Notes: generated by a model not told the origin, from the sequence alone. 64,000 nucleotides of DNA from Flagellimonas maritima (GCF_003269425.1 NZ_CP030104.1:3195001-3259000), one strand, 5' to 3'. Shown: positions 15,903 to 25,496, numbered from the stretch's first letter. Numbers and translations are program-made.

Positions 15903-17618
15903 ATGAATGATGTTCAAATTTGGACCTATGCGTTGGTTATACTAACCTTTGGTCTCTACATAGGAATCGCAATATGGTCCAGAGCGGGATCTACCAAAGA
16001 ATTTTACATAGCAGGAGGAGGGGTCTCCCCACTGGCGAATGCCATGGCTACAGCGGCAGATTGGATGTCAGCCGCTTCCTTTATTTCCATGGCCGGAATC
16101 ATTGCATTTGCAGGCTATGATGGATCGGTATATTTAATGGGATGGACCGGGGGCTATGTGTTATTGGCACTTTTATTGGCACCATACCTACGGAAATTTG
16201 GAAAATTTACGGTTCCAGATTTTATTGGTGACCGCTATTATTCGAATTCTGCCAGAATGGTGGCCGTATTTTGCGCCTTGTTGGTTTCCTTTACTTACGT
16301 TGCAGGTCAAATGCGAGGCGTAGGTGTTGTTTTTTCGAGATTTTTGGAAGTTGATATCAATACAGGAGTTATTATTGGGATGGTAATTGTGCTGTTCTAT
16401 GCAGTTTTGGGTGGTATGAAAGGTATTACCTATACCCAGGTTGCCCAATACTGTGTATTGATTTTTGCCTTTATGGTTCCTGCAATTTTTATTTCGATAC
16501 AGATGACGGGCAATCCTATTCCACAATTGGGAATGGGAGGTACTGTGAATGATGGTTCAGGAATGTATTTACTGGATAAACTGAATGGCTTGTCAACCGA
16601 ACTTGGATTTTCCGAATATACATCTGGTTCTAAAAGTTTGATAGATGTTTTCGCCATTACTTTGGCATTAATGGTGGGAACAGCTGGACTCCCCCATGTA
16701 ATAGTCCGATTTTTCACCGTGAAAAGAGTGAAAGATGCACGTAAATCCGCTGGATTGGCACTTCTTTTGATTGCCATACTTTATACAACAGCACCGGCAG
16801 TTGCTGTTTTTGCAAGAACGAATATGATTGAGACCGTTAGCAACGAAGAATACTCCGCAATGCCTGAATGGTTCAAGAATTGGGAAGGCACTGGTCTGCT
16901 TGCTTTCGATGACAAGAATAAGGATGGAAAAATCCAATATGTTGCGGATAAGGCAAAGAATGAGTTGACAGTTGATAGGGATATCATGGTATTGGCAAAT
17001 CCTGAAATTGCAAATTTACCAGCGTGGGTGATCGCTTTGGTAGCCGCTGGTGGCTTGGCGGCAGCACTTTCCACTGCTGCTGGTCTTCTACTGGTAATCT
17101 CGTCATCGGTGTCCCACGATTTGGTCAAGAAGATCTTCGTTCCCAACATATCCGAAAAAGGAGAACTATGGGCAGCCAGGGGTGCCGCTACCGTTGCTGT
17201 CGTTATTGCTGGTTATTTTGGAATCAATCCACCTGGTTTCGTTGCAGCCGTGGTTGCGTTGGCATTTGGTCTGGCGGCCGCTTCATTTTTTCCAGCCATT
17301 GTGCTAGGTATTTTCTACAAAAAAATGAACAAGGAAGGTGCAGTAGCGGGAATGGTGGTCGGTATTTTGCTCATGCTGTTCTATATGTTAAAATTTAAAT
17401 TTGGAATTTTTGATGGAGGTAAAGCTGCGGTAGAAGGTTTAAAAGCGTCCTGGTGGTTCGGTATTTCGCCTGAAGGCTTTGGTACCATTGCCATGCTGGT
17501 CAATTTTACGGTTTCTTTGGTGGTAAATAAATTTACTAACGCACCGCCAGAACAAGTACAGGAAATCGTTGAGAACATAAGAATCCCTAGTGGTGCAGGT
17601 GATGCTTCATCACATTGA
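15903..17618 (+). CDS. Sodium:solute symporter, VC_2705/ActP-like (probable acetate or carboxylate uptake)
   Basis: The 571-residue SSS (SLC5) transporter has about 13 membrane helices. The first core helices carry EFYIAGGGVSPLANAMATAADWMSAASF, and later come GGMKGITYTQVAQY and AAALSTAAGLLLVISSSVSHDL, the Na-site helix region. An extra-membrane loop at about 310-372 contains DKNKDGKI (337-344), resembling the first two-thirds of an EF-hand calcium loop. Its neighbours (porin, DUF4212, SSS-kinase, acs) suggest acetate or another short acid as substrate, but this is context only. A terminator follows at 17637. Confidence 0.9.
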   Translation: MNDVQIWTYALVILTFGLYIGIAIWSRAGSTKEFYIAGGGVSPLANAMATAADWMSAASFISMAGIIAFAGYDGSVYLMGWTGGYVLLALLLAPYLRKFGKFTVPDFIGDRYYSNSARMVAVFCALLVSFTYVAGQMRGVGVVFSRFLEVDINTGVIIGMVIVLFYAVLGGMKGITYTQVAQYCVLIFAFMVPAIFISIQMTGNPIPQLGMGGTVNDGSGMYLLDKLNGLSTELGFSEYTSGSKSLIDVFAITLALMVGTAGLPHVIVRFFTVKRVKDARKSAGLALLLIAILYTTAPAVAVFARTNMIETVSNEEYSAMPEWFKNWEGTGLLAFDDKNKDGKIQYVADKAKNELTVDRDIMVLANPEIANLPAWVIALVAAGGLAAALSTAAGLLLVISSSVSHDLVKKIFVPNISEKGELWAARGAATVAVVIAGYFGINPPGFVAAVVALAFGLAAASFFPAIVLGIFYKKMNKEGAVAGMVVGILLMLFYMLKFKFGIFDGGKAAVEGLKASWWFGISPEGFGTIAMLVNFTVSLVVNKFTNAPPEQVQEIVENIRIPSGAGDASSH

Positions 17619-17636
17619 TAATAATTAGTTGGTTGT

Positions 17637-17673
17637 AAAAAACGGTTTGGTACTTCACCACGCCGTTTTTTTT
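17637..17673 (+). terminator. Intrinsic terminator after the symporter gene
   Basis: AAAAAACGG (17637-17645) pairs with CCGTTTTTT (17663-17671), with further GGT/ACC pairing in the loop, and T continues to 17673. It splits the module into a transport half and a sensing half and may act as a partial terminator to lower expression of the kinase genes. Confidence 0.8.
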
Positions 17674-17699
17674 ATAATTTTAAAAGAATATCGCTTTCT

Positions 17700-17900
17700 A
17701 TGAAGATGAAAAAAAGGCATCAACAGAAACTTGTTGTACTTTCCATATTGATTTTCTTTTTATGGAATGTTCCGTTTATTACCATTTTTGATGTGGATTA
17801 TCAGATTATGGGATTTCCGGCTTTTTACATTTTCATTTTCGTAAGTTGGTTTATAGCGGTTATCGTATCCTATATTATTCTAAGAAAGTACTATGAGTAA
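17700..17900 (+). CDS. Small two-helix membrane protein (DUF3311-like), sensor-kinase accessory
   Basis: The 66-residue protein starts MKMKKRHQQKLVVLSILIFF and has two hydrophobic helices separated by a short FDVDYQIMGFP loop, ending in a Tyr/Arg-rich cytoplasmic tail. Its pattern resembles DUF3311 and other small subunits paired with SSS transporters. Its last 8 nt overlap the start of the SSS-histidine kinase gene, so the two are coupled, and it is likely a small subunit for the SSS domain of the kinase. The family assignment is tentative; the gene itself looks real. Confidence 0.7.
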   Translation: MKMKKRHQQKLVVLSILIFFLWNVPFITIFDVDYQIMGFPAFYIFIFVSWFIAVIVSYIILRKYYE

Positions 17901-20580
17901 TTATGGTTTGATATTGGTCATCATATGCTACTTAGGCTTACTTTTTGGACTGGCTTATTTCGCCGAAAGAAACAGAAACAGCAGATGGATAAATAATCCA
18001 TACATCTATGTACTGTCCTTGGCCGTTTATTGCACGGCGTGGACATACTATGGCAGTGTGGGCATTGCTTCCAAATCCGGAATCAGTTTTTTGACCATTT
18101 ATTTGGGACCCGTGATTGCCTTACCGCTTTGGATTGTGTTGATGCGAAAGGTAATACGTATATCGAAGCAGCATAAAATTTCCAGTATAGCGGATTTCAT
18201 CTCCATGCGTTACGGCAACAATAGACCTTTAGGGGCCTTAGTGACCATTACCTGCCTTTTGGCAATTATACCCTATATCGCTTTACAGATAAAAGCGATT
18301 TCAGAAACTTTTAATATCGTTTCCAGTGCCAATAGCTATATGTCTACAGGTATTTTGGACGACTCCACTTTTTATATCGCCTTGTTGATTGCAATTTTCG
18401 TGGCGTTTTTTGGCACACTCTCCACCGATGCATCCAAGGGAAAGAAGGGAATTATGGCAACGGTGGCTTTGGAATCCATTTTGAAATTGGTTTTTTTTCT
18501 AATTGTAGGGATCTACGTTACCTTCTATTTATTCGACGGAACCACGGATTTATATCAAAAGGCAGCCCAATCTGAAAATTTTAAACAGTTGTCCTCTTTC
18601 GGGGGACTGGAAAATGGGTTTAATTGGTTGTTTACCATATGCCTATCTTTTTTTGCTATTTTCTTGTTGCCCAGACAATTTCACGTTGCCGTGGTAGAAA
18701 ATCAAAAAGAAAAACATTTAAAAAAGGCTATTTGGCTTTTTCCTTTATATCTGCTGTTGTTCAATGTATTTGTAATTTTCATCGCTTGGGCAGGAATATT
18801 AAAATTACCGGATACATTAAATCCTGATTACTATTCACTATTGCTGCCTTTGCAAGAAGGAAATATTTTTCTTTCCATGTTGGTTTTTATTGGAGGTTTT
18901 TCAGCTGTTATTTCGATGATTGTGGTTTCTACACTTGCTTTGTCCACTATGGTGAGTAATAATGTCATTATTCCTTACGGCTTTATAAAAAAGTTGGTGG
19001 AAGGCAATCCAGAAGAAAATGCAAAACGCATTAAGAACATTAGAAGGATTGCCATCTTTATATTAATAATTTCCGCATATTTCTTTTACATAAAGTTTTC
19101 CACCCAGCTATCACTTTACTCGATAGGGTTGATTTCTTTTGTAGTGATCGCACAATTGGCACCTTCGTTTTTTTTGGGACTTTTTTGGAGAAGAGGAACG
19201 GCTAAAGCGGCCAAAATAGGAATAGTCGTAGGACTTTTAGTGGTATGCTACACGCTTATTTTTCCGATAGTTGCAAATGCAATCTCACCAAATATTAGTT
19301 TTTTGAACGAAGGTTTTTTCGGCTACGGCTGGCTTAGACCAACCCAACTGTTTGGCTTGGAATACTTAACCCCAGAGAGCAATACTTTTTTATGGAGCCT
19401 TACATTCAATACACTTGGCTTCGCGATTTTTTCCTTATTGGCCAAAGGTAATTACAGAGAACGGAACTATGCCGAAATGTTCGTGAACAATGCCAATTAC
19501 GAAAACTTACAAGAAGAAGCTTTTATATGGAAGGGTGAAGCGTACGTGGCAGATATAAAAAAACTATTATATCGATTTCTTGGTATACAGAGAACAGACC
19601 GTGCGCTCAATATTTTCAACAGAAAATATAATATTCCCGAACAACAGGAGAAAGCTGATGCCAGACTCATCAATTTTTCAGAAAAACTATTGACAGGAAG
19701 TATTGGTAGTGCTTCGGCTAAAATTTTACTGGCATCGGTGTCTAAGGAAAAGCCGATCAGCTTGGTTGAAGTAATCAAGATTTTAGAGGAAAGCAAAGAA
19801 ACAAAAGAGAGTAACAAGCTGCTCACGGAAAAGTCACAAGAACTCTCCATCATGACCGAACAATTACAGATGGCCAATGAGGAGCTTCGTTCTTTGGATA
19901 AGCTTAAGGATGAGTTTTTGGATACTGTGGCGCATGAATTAAAAACCCCTATTACATCAATAAAAGCTGCCTCAGAAGTATTGGAAGATGATGAAATGCC
20001 TTCAGAACTGCGAAAACAATTCTTGGAAAATATCGGTAGGGATACAGAGCGTTTGGCAATCTTGATCCATAATATTCTCGATTTAGAAAAATTATCAGGT
20101 AAGCGGGCGGAACTTGATATCAAAAGACGGGAAATCAATAGAACAATTGCCAAGGCCATTAAGGGAATTGAGCAGATTGCTTCCAAAAACCGTGTTCAGA
20201 TTAAATTCGAGGAAGGAAACAATTCTCAAGGACTTTATGATGAGGATAGAATATTGCAGGTATTGACCAATTTGCTTTCCAACGCCTTGAAATTTGTGAA
20301 ATATGGAAAGGGGATAATTCGCATTGCAACACAAGACAATGAAAAGGAAGTAACCATAGTAGTGGAAGATAATGGTAAGGGAATTCCAAAGGAAGAACTA
20401 AAATATATATTCGATAAGTTTTACCAATCACAAAACCAAAACATCAAAAAACCACAAGGCAGTGGTTTTGGGTTGGCTATCTGTAAAAAGATTGTGGAAA
20501 GCCATGGTGGTAGTATTTGGGCGGACAAGAACTTTAAGAAGGGAGCAAGATTAGTGTTTACAATACCTAAAGCAAGATGA
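17893..20580 (+). CDS. SSS-domain sensor histidine kinase (CbrA/CrbS-type)
   Basis: The 895-residue protein has an N-terminal SLC5-like transporter domain of about 13 helices (1-500), a linker with a coiled coil (about 620-670), then a HisKA/HATPase kinase. The H-box DTVAHELKTPIT places the phospho-accepting His at residue 681. The N box, VEDNGKGIP and GSGFGLAICKKIV follow. There is no receiver domain. CbrA and CrbS have this layout, and CrbS controls acs in Vibrio and Pseudomonas. The gene for a receiver-only regulator overlaps its stop codon by 4 nt. Confidence 0.93.
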   Translation: MSNYGLILVIICYLGLLFGLAYFAERNRNSRWINNPYIYVLSLAVYCTAWTYYGSVGIASKSGISFLTIYLGPVIALPLWIVLMRKVIRISKQHKISSIADFISMRYGNNRPLGALVTITCLLAIIPYIALQIKAISETFNIVSSANSYMSTGILDDSTFYIALLIAIFVAFFGTLSTDASKGKKGIMATVALESILKLVFFLIVGIYVTFYLFDGTTDLYQKAAQSENFKQLSSFGGLENGFNWLFTICLSFFAIFLLPRQFHVAVVENQKEKHLKKAIWLFPLYLLLFNVFVIFIAWAGILKLPDTLNPDYYSLLLPLQEGNIFLSMLVFIGGFSAVISMIVVSTLALSTMVSNNVIIPYGFIKKLVEGNPEENAKRIKNIRRIAIFILIISAYFFYIKFSTQLSLYSIGLISFVVIAQLAPSFFLGLFWRRGTAKAAKIGIVVGLLVVCYTLIFPIVANAISPNISFLNEGFFGYGWLRPTQLFGLEYLTPESNTFLWSLTFNTLGFAIFSLLAKGNYRERNYAEMFVNNANYENLQEEAFIWKGEAYVADIKKLLYRFLGIQRTDRALNIFNRKYNIPEQQEKADARLINFSEKLLTGSIGSASAKILLASVSKEKPISLVEVIKILEESKETKESNKLLTEKSQELSIMTEQLQMANEELRSLDKLKDEFLDTVAHELKTPITSIKAASEVLEDDEMPSELRKQFLENIGRDTERLAILIHNILDLEKLSGKRAELDIKRREINRTIAKAIKGIEQIASKNRVQIKFEEGNNSQGLYDEDRILQVLTNLLSNALKFVKYGKGIIRIATQDNEKEVTIVVEDNGKGIPKEELKYIFDKFYQSQNQNIKKPQGSGFGLAICKKIVESHGGSIWADKNFKKGARLVFTIPKAR

Positions 20581-20945
20581 GTATAAAGAAAATATTAATT
20601 GTTGACGATGAACCAAATATTGTAATGTCGTTGGAGTATGCTTTTAAAAAAAGAGCATTTGAGGTTTTTGTGGCCAGGGATGGAACAGAGGCCTTGGAAA
20701 TTTCCGAAAAACAGTTGCCAGATGTAATTCTTTTGGATATCATGATGCCGCAAATGGATGGTTACGAAACCTTAAAAAAGTTAAGAGCCAATAAATACCT
20801 GGAAAAGACGAAGGTTATCTTCCTTTCCGCGAAAAGCAAAATGGCAGATGTTGAAAAAGGACTTGAAATGGGAGCTGACAGTTATATGACCAAACCTTTT
20901 TCCATTAAAAAAGTCGTAGCCGATGTAGAAAAATTAATAATGTAA
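20577..20945 (+). CDS. Receiver-only response regulator
   Basis: The 122-residue CheY-like protein has the acidic pair after VDDEPN, the phospho-accepting Asp in VILLDIMMP (about residue 54), the Ser/Thr switch (FLSAKS) and the Lys in MTKPFS. The whole protein is one receiver domain. It cannot bind DNA by itself, unlike the LuxR-type CrbR that usually pairs with CrbS, so its output must pass through another protein. It overlaps the kinase gene by 4 nt (ATGA) and lies 40 bp before acs. Confidence 0.93.
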   Translation: MSIKKILIVDDEPNIVMSLEYAFKKRAFEVFVARDGTEALEISEKQLPDVILLDIMMPQMDGYETLKKLRANKYLEKTKVIFLSAKSKMADVEKGLEMGADSYMTKPFSIKKVVADVEKLIM

Positions 20946-20985
20946 AAAAGTAAAGCTTAAATAAACATAACTAAAACAACAAATC

Positions 20986-22893
20986 ATGAGCAACTACCAT
21001 ATTAAAAACTTTGAAGAGTACTATCAAGTCTATCGTAAATCGGTCAGAAATCCAGAAAATTTTTGGGAAGAAGTTGCCGAAGAACATTTTGTATGGCGAA
21101 AAAAATGGGACAGCGTTCTGGAATGGGATTTCTCCAAACCTGAAATCAAATGGTTTCAAGGCGCTAAGTTGAACATTACCGAAAACTGTCTTGACCGCCA
21201 TTTACCGGTTAGGGGAGATAAAACGGCAATACTTTTCGAGCCGAATGACCCAAAAGAAGAGGCCCAACACATTACCTACAAACAATTGCATGAAAAGGTA
21301 TGTAGGTTTGCCAATGTATTGAAAGATAATGGTATCGAAAAAGGGGATAGGGTGGTGATATACTTACCGATGATTCCAGAATTGGCCGTTTCACTTTTGG
21401 CCTGCGCGCGCATTGGAGCAATACACTCGGTGGTTTTTGCTGGATTTTCATCAACTGCCCTGGCTACCCGAATCAATGATTGTAAAGCAAAGATGGTAGT
21501 AACGTCTGATGGCTCATACCGTGGTGCAAAGACCATTGACCTTAAAGGAATTGTAGATGAAGCTTTGGAAAAATGCCCTGGCGTGGAAACCGTTTTGGTT
21601 GCAAAGCGAACAAAATCAAAGATAACCATGAAGGAAGGTAGAGATCAATGGTTACAACCTTTATTGGATAAAGCATACGCTGATTACACAGCAGATATTA
21701 TGGATGCCGAAGATCCGCTCTTCATTCTTTACACATCCGGTTCCACGGGTAAGCCAAAAGGAATGATGCATACTATAGGTGGTTACATGGTCTATACGGC
21801 CTACACCTTTAAAAATGTATTCCAATATCGTGAAGAGGATGTGTACTGGTGTACGGCTGATATTGGCTGGATTACAGGACATTCTTATATCGTTTACGGC
21901 CCTTTGGCGAACGGGGCAACTACGGTAATGTTTGAAGGAGTACCGTCCTATCCTGATTTTGGTCGCTTTTGGGACGTTGTTCAAAAACATAAAATCAACC
22001 AATTTTATACGGCACCAACAGCGATAAGGGCATTGGCCAAAGAAAATCTGGATTTTGTTACCGAATACGACCTTTCTTGCTTGAAAGTTTTGGGTACCGT
22101 AGGCGAGCCCATCAACGAAGAAGCTTGGCACTGGTACAATGATCATGTAGGCGAAAAAAAATGCCCAATCGTAGATACTTGGTGGCAGACAGAAACCGGT
22201 GGAATCCTAATTTCCCCAATTCCATTTTCGACACCTACCAAACCAACATATGCAACCTTACCAATGCCAGGGATACAACCTGCTTTGATGGATGAAAATG
22301 GAAAGGAAATCAAGGGGAACCAAGTTGACGGACGTTTATGCATAAAGTTTCCTTGGCCTTCTATTGCTAGGACTATTTGGGGTGATCATCAGCGTTACAA
22401 GGATACCTATTTTAGTGCTTTTAAAGGTATGTATTTTACGGGTGACGGCGCTTTACGGGATGAGGTCGGTTACTACAGAATTACGGGTAGGGTAGATGAT
22501 GTGATTATTGTTTCAGGACACAATTTGGGTACTGCCCCAATCGAAGATGCGATTAATGAGCACCCAGCTGTTGCAGAATCCGCAATTGTGGGATTCCCTC
22601 ATGATGTTAAGGGAAATGCACTCTATGGTTATGTAATTTTAAAGGAAACCGGCCAATCGCGTGACAGGGATAATCTAAAGAAAGAAATCAATCAAGTGAT
22701 TACCGAGCATATTGGTCCTATAGCGAAGTTGGATAAAATTCAGTTTGTACCTGGACTTCCAAAAACCCGTAGCGGTAAGATTATGCGCCGTATTTTACGA
22801 AAGATTGCATCTAAGGACACCGGAAATTTAGGGGATACATCAACACTGCTGAATCCAGAAGTAGTGGATATAATTATGCGAGAGAGTTTATAG
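20986..22893 (+). CDS. acs: Acetate--CoA ligase (acetyl-CoA synthetase)
   Basis: This enzyme converts acetate, ATP and CoA to acetyl-CoA via acetyl-AMP. The 635-residue protein shows the AMP-binding core (LYTSGSTGKPKG), the WWQTETGG substrate-binding motif and the C-terminal TRSGKIMRRILRKIA. Lys598 in the last motif is the residue that is acetylated to switch Acs off in other bacteria, so reversible acetylation is likely. It is the last gene of the acetate module and ends 7 bp from a convergent gene. Confidence 0.97.
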   Translation: MSNYHIKNFEEYYQVYRKSVRNPENFWEEVAEEHFVWRKKWDSVLEWDFSKPEIKWFQGAKLNITENCLDRHLPVRGDKTAILFEPNDPKEEAQHITYKQLHEKVCRFANVLKDNGIEKGDRVVIYLPMIPELAVSLLACARIGAIHSVVFAGFSSTALATRINDCKAKMVVTSDGSYRGAKTIDLKGIVDEALEKCPGVETVLVAKRTKSKITMKEGRDQWLQPLLDKAYADYTADIMDAEDPLFILYTSGSTGKPKGMMHTIGGYMVYTAYTFKNVFQYREEDVYWCTADIGWITGHSYIVYGPLANGATTVMFEGVPSYPDFGRFWDVVQKHKINQFYTAPTAIRALAKENLDFVTEYDLSCLKVLGTVGEPINEEAWHWYNDHVGEKKCPIVDTWWQTETGGILISPIPFSTPTKPTYATLPMPGIQPALMDENGKEIKGNQVDGRLCIKFPWPSIARTIWGDHQRYKDTYFSAFKGMYFTGDGALRDEVGYYRITGRVDDVIIVSGHNLGTAPIEDAINEHPAVAESAIVGFPHDVKGNALYGYVILKETGQSRDRDNLKKEINQVITEHIGPIAKLDKIQFVPGLPKTRSGKIMRRILRKIASKDTGNLGDTSTLLNPEVVDIIMRESL

Positions 22894-22899
22894 ACGATA

Positions 22900-23580
22900 T
22901 CAAAGACTATATTTAGAAGGATGCTGTTTTTTAATAAGCTCCTTGAGATTGTTTGGCTTTAATTTATCGACAATAGCAAGAAAGGCAATGGAAGTAATCA
23001 ATGCATCACCCAATGCAGTGTGTCTATCTTTTTTTGAGATACTGAATTTTTCGGCCAAATCGTCCAAAGTGTATTGCTCTTTTCGCTGAAGTAGGGTGGT
23101 AGTCAAGAGTGTCTTCTTGTAGAGTAAAGCAGTGTCCAGAGTTTTGTTCTTAAGTTTGGGCAGACCATTTCGTTTTAAGGCTTCATTGACCATGTTTACA
23201 TCGAACATGACATGATGCCCCACCAAAGCGTGATTTTTTATATACCCAAGAAATAGTTCCAAGGCTTGCAATTCAGAGATTTGTGCTTTTTTATCTTTCT
23301 TAAGAATACCATGAATCTCAGCACTTTCAGCATCATAGTGTGTTTGTGAAATATAAATTTCCAAACTTTCTTTTACCGATATTTTATTATTTTTCAACTT
23401 TAGGGCTCCAATACAAAGTATTCGGTCCCTTTTATAATCCAAACCAGTGGTTTCGGTATCAAAAACTACAAATTGGTTCGCTTCAATAGTATCGGGCAAC
23501 TTATTTTTGAAATAGTCGTAATAATTTGACCAAAACACGGGTAACTTTAATTTGCTTTTCTTTTTGAAGAATCCCATCAC
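22900..23580 (-). CDS. DEDDh 3'-5' exonuclease (DNA polymerase III epsilon-like)
   Basis: The 226-residue protein has the exonuclease fold with FDTETTGLDY (first Asp and Glu), VGHHVMFDVNMVN (middle Asp) and DRHTALGDALIT (His and last Asp). It is longer at the N-terminus than plain epsilon (a basic PVFWSNYYDYFKNKLP segment). The start codon overlaps the stop of the upstream CBS/DUF294 gene by 4 nt, so the nuclease is coupled to a signalling protein. It may be a repair or RNA-trimming enzyme; it is not necessarily the replicase subunit. Confidence 0.9.
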   Translation of the reverse strand: MMGFFKKKSKLKLPVFWSNYYDYFKNKLPDTIEANQFVVFDTETTGLDYKRDRILCIGALKLKNNKISVKESLEIYISQTHYDAESAEIHGILKKDKKAQISELQALELFLGYIKNHALVGHHVMFDVNMVNEALKRNGLPKLKNKTLDTALLYKKTLLTTTLLQRKEQYTLDDLAEKFSISKKDRHTALGDALITSIAFLAIVDKLKPNNLKELIKKQHPSKYSL

Positions 23581-25496
23581 CCCAAAATATTCTTTACCTG
23601 AAACCGTAATTGCAGCAATTCCTGTATTTCCTTGATTGTTTTAAAAGTTCTTTTCAATTTTATTTTTTCCTCTTTATTTAATTTATCCAAAGCAATAAAT
23701 CTTCCCGAGTCGTTATGTAATAGTCCTTGGATAGTCCTAAATTTCAATAAAGCTTTGCTCGCATAAGAACAGGAGAGGTAAAATTCTTTGTTTTGGGGTT
23801 CTAGTTCTGCAAGTTTTTCATAGCGTTCTGATGTGTTGTTTATAGATTTTATGGAATGCGACAGGATTAAGACCCTTGCAGCATCTATCATGGGCATTAG
23901 CGCCCTAAGTTTTAAATCGAAGAAATCTTTGTGCGCTCCATCTTGTTCTACCAAAAAACTTCTAAAAAAACCTGTTGGAGAGGGATTTTGCAATGCTCCG
24001 CTTGCCAAATGTGTTAAAAACAAGGGATGCTTTTTTATTTGTTGAAATATATGGGCCGATAATTTCGTAACAAGGGACTTATCGCCATACGTCACATTAT
24101 AGTCAAAAAAGATTGAGGAGAGGAGCACCTCGTCAGGGCCCGGGTTACCGATCCAGTAGGAAGTTACATCTTTCCATTCGCTAAGACTATGGCACCACAA
24201 TGGATTTGAGGCCATCATTTCTGCTGGACAATATTCGTAACCTATGGTATTCAATTCTTTTGTAATAAGGCTCCCCAATTTTAAAAAATAAGCTTGTGTT
24301 TCTTTTGATTTATTTTTAGGAACATCTTCAAATAGTATGGCATTGTCCTGATCGGTGGTCAATAATTGTTCACCTCTTCCTTGGCTGCCCATCGCTAACC
24401 AAGCAAAATTGACAGGGGGTTGTTTTTCCATCTTTTTAACTACCACGTATATCAATTGTTTTATAATGGCGTCATTTAGTTCAGAGATAATTTTAGAAAC
24501 CAATCGTATAGGGATATTCTGGTCTAGATAACCTCTAAGCAAGTTCATCATGGCACGCCTTACAGACTTTAATTTTTGAGTGTCCTTACATCTTTTTATG
24601 GCCCTCATCATTACTGCAGGATTATTTCCCACTGCAAGCATGACATCATGCTTGGATAAGATTCCAACAGCTGGAGTTTCAGGTGTGCCATCTTCTGTTA
24701 GGCACAAATGACTTATGTTGCTTTTCATCATGGCCATTTGTGCCTGAGTAATGGTCAAGTTTTTTGGATAGGTGATGACAGGTGTTGTCATAACTTTTTT
24801 TGCGGTCCCGGTAACGGGAACATTACCGGAAAAAACTTTATTTCTAATATCCTTGTCAGTAATAATCCCTACGGGTAAATTATCTTTTACAACCAAAATA
24901 CAGCCTACATTGTTAGCTGTCATTTTGTTTGCCAGAGTTTTAATAGTGGTAGTTTCAGAACAGGTGACCAAATTGGTTGAATACCCAACAGGTTGTAAAT
25001 CCAAAAGTTTATTTTCAGGTGGGTTGCTTGTATCGTTTGGTAGCCCATACAACTTACCACGATGTTTTAAGGAGTATGGGTTACGGGTATTGGAAGCAAA
25101 GCTTTCTATCAAAAAATTCCCCACCCGTTGATTTTCAAGAGCCAATGGTTTAAATTCTTTTATAGGGATAGCGTACAAAATGCTTTCTTCATGGGCCTTT
25201 GCTTCAAGTTTGTATTTTTCGTTCGCCATTAGTGGGCGTAGACCAAAAATATCGCCCTCATCACAGATATCCATTATAGTTTTGGAATCCTTTTTTGCCA
25301 ATGCTATTGCACCTTTATGGACGATATAAAAATGATCGTGCGGAACTTCTTTCTCGGTAAATATTATACTATTGTTCTCTTTATATATAATCGAAACCTC
25401 GTAAGATAGTTTTTGTAGTTGATTTTCTTCAAGGATATTGAAAGGTGGATAATTCTTCAAGAAATCCGATACCCGTTCTGAAACAGTATTTTTCAT
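23577..25496 (-). CDS. cNMP-binding / CBS / DUF294 nucleotidyltransferase-like signalling protein
   Basis: The 639-residue protein has four parts: a cyclic-nucleotide-binding domain (about 15-130), paired CBS domains (about 170-300), a DUF294 nucleotidyltransferase domain with MGSQGRGEQLLTTDQDNAI (a G-S followed by D-x-D, as in GlnD) at about 370-390, and a DUF294 C-terminal domain. The domain set suggests an adenine-nucleotide-sensing uridylyl- or adenylyltransferase whose target is unknown. It lies convergent to acs, which fits a link to energy or acetate state, but that is inference. Confidence 0.9.
   Translation of the reverse strand: MKNTVSERVSDFLKNYPPFNILEENQLQKLSYEVSIIYKENNSIIFTEKEVPHDHFYIVHKGAIALAKKDSKTIMDICDEGDIFGLRPLMANEKYKLEAKAHEESILYAIPIKEFKPLALENQRVGNFLIESFASNTRNPYSLKHRGKLYGLPNDTSNPPENKLLDLQPVGYSTNLVTCSETTTIKTLANKMTANNVGCILVVKDNLPVGIITDKDIRNKVFSGNVPVTGTAKKVMTTPVITYPKNLTITQAQMAMMKSNISHLCLTEDGTPETPAVGILSKHDVMLAVGNNPAVMMRAIKRCKDTQKLKSVRRAMMNLLRGYLDQNIPIRLVSKIISELNDAIIKQLIYVVVKKMEKQPPVNFAWLAMGSQGRGEQLLTTDQDNAILFEDVPKNKSKETQAYFLKLGSLITKELNTIGYEYCPAEMMASNPLWCHSLSEWKDVTSYWIGNPGPDEVLLSSIFFDYNVTYGDKSLVTKLSAHIFQQIKKHPLFLTHLASGALQNPSPTGFFRSFLVEQDGAHKDFFDLKLRALMPMIDAARVLILSHSIKSINNTSERYEKLAELEPQNKEFYLSCSYASKALLKFRTIQGLLHNDSGRFIALDKLNKEEKIKLKRTFKTIKEIQELLQLRFQVKNILG

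Noticed and set aside
19497..20186. 229-residue antisense frame inside the SSS-kinase gene
   Set aside because: It is a shadow of a well-conserved gene; its Ser/Leu-rich composition is typical of reverse-strand reading.
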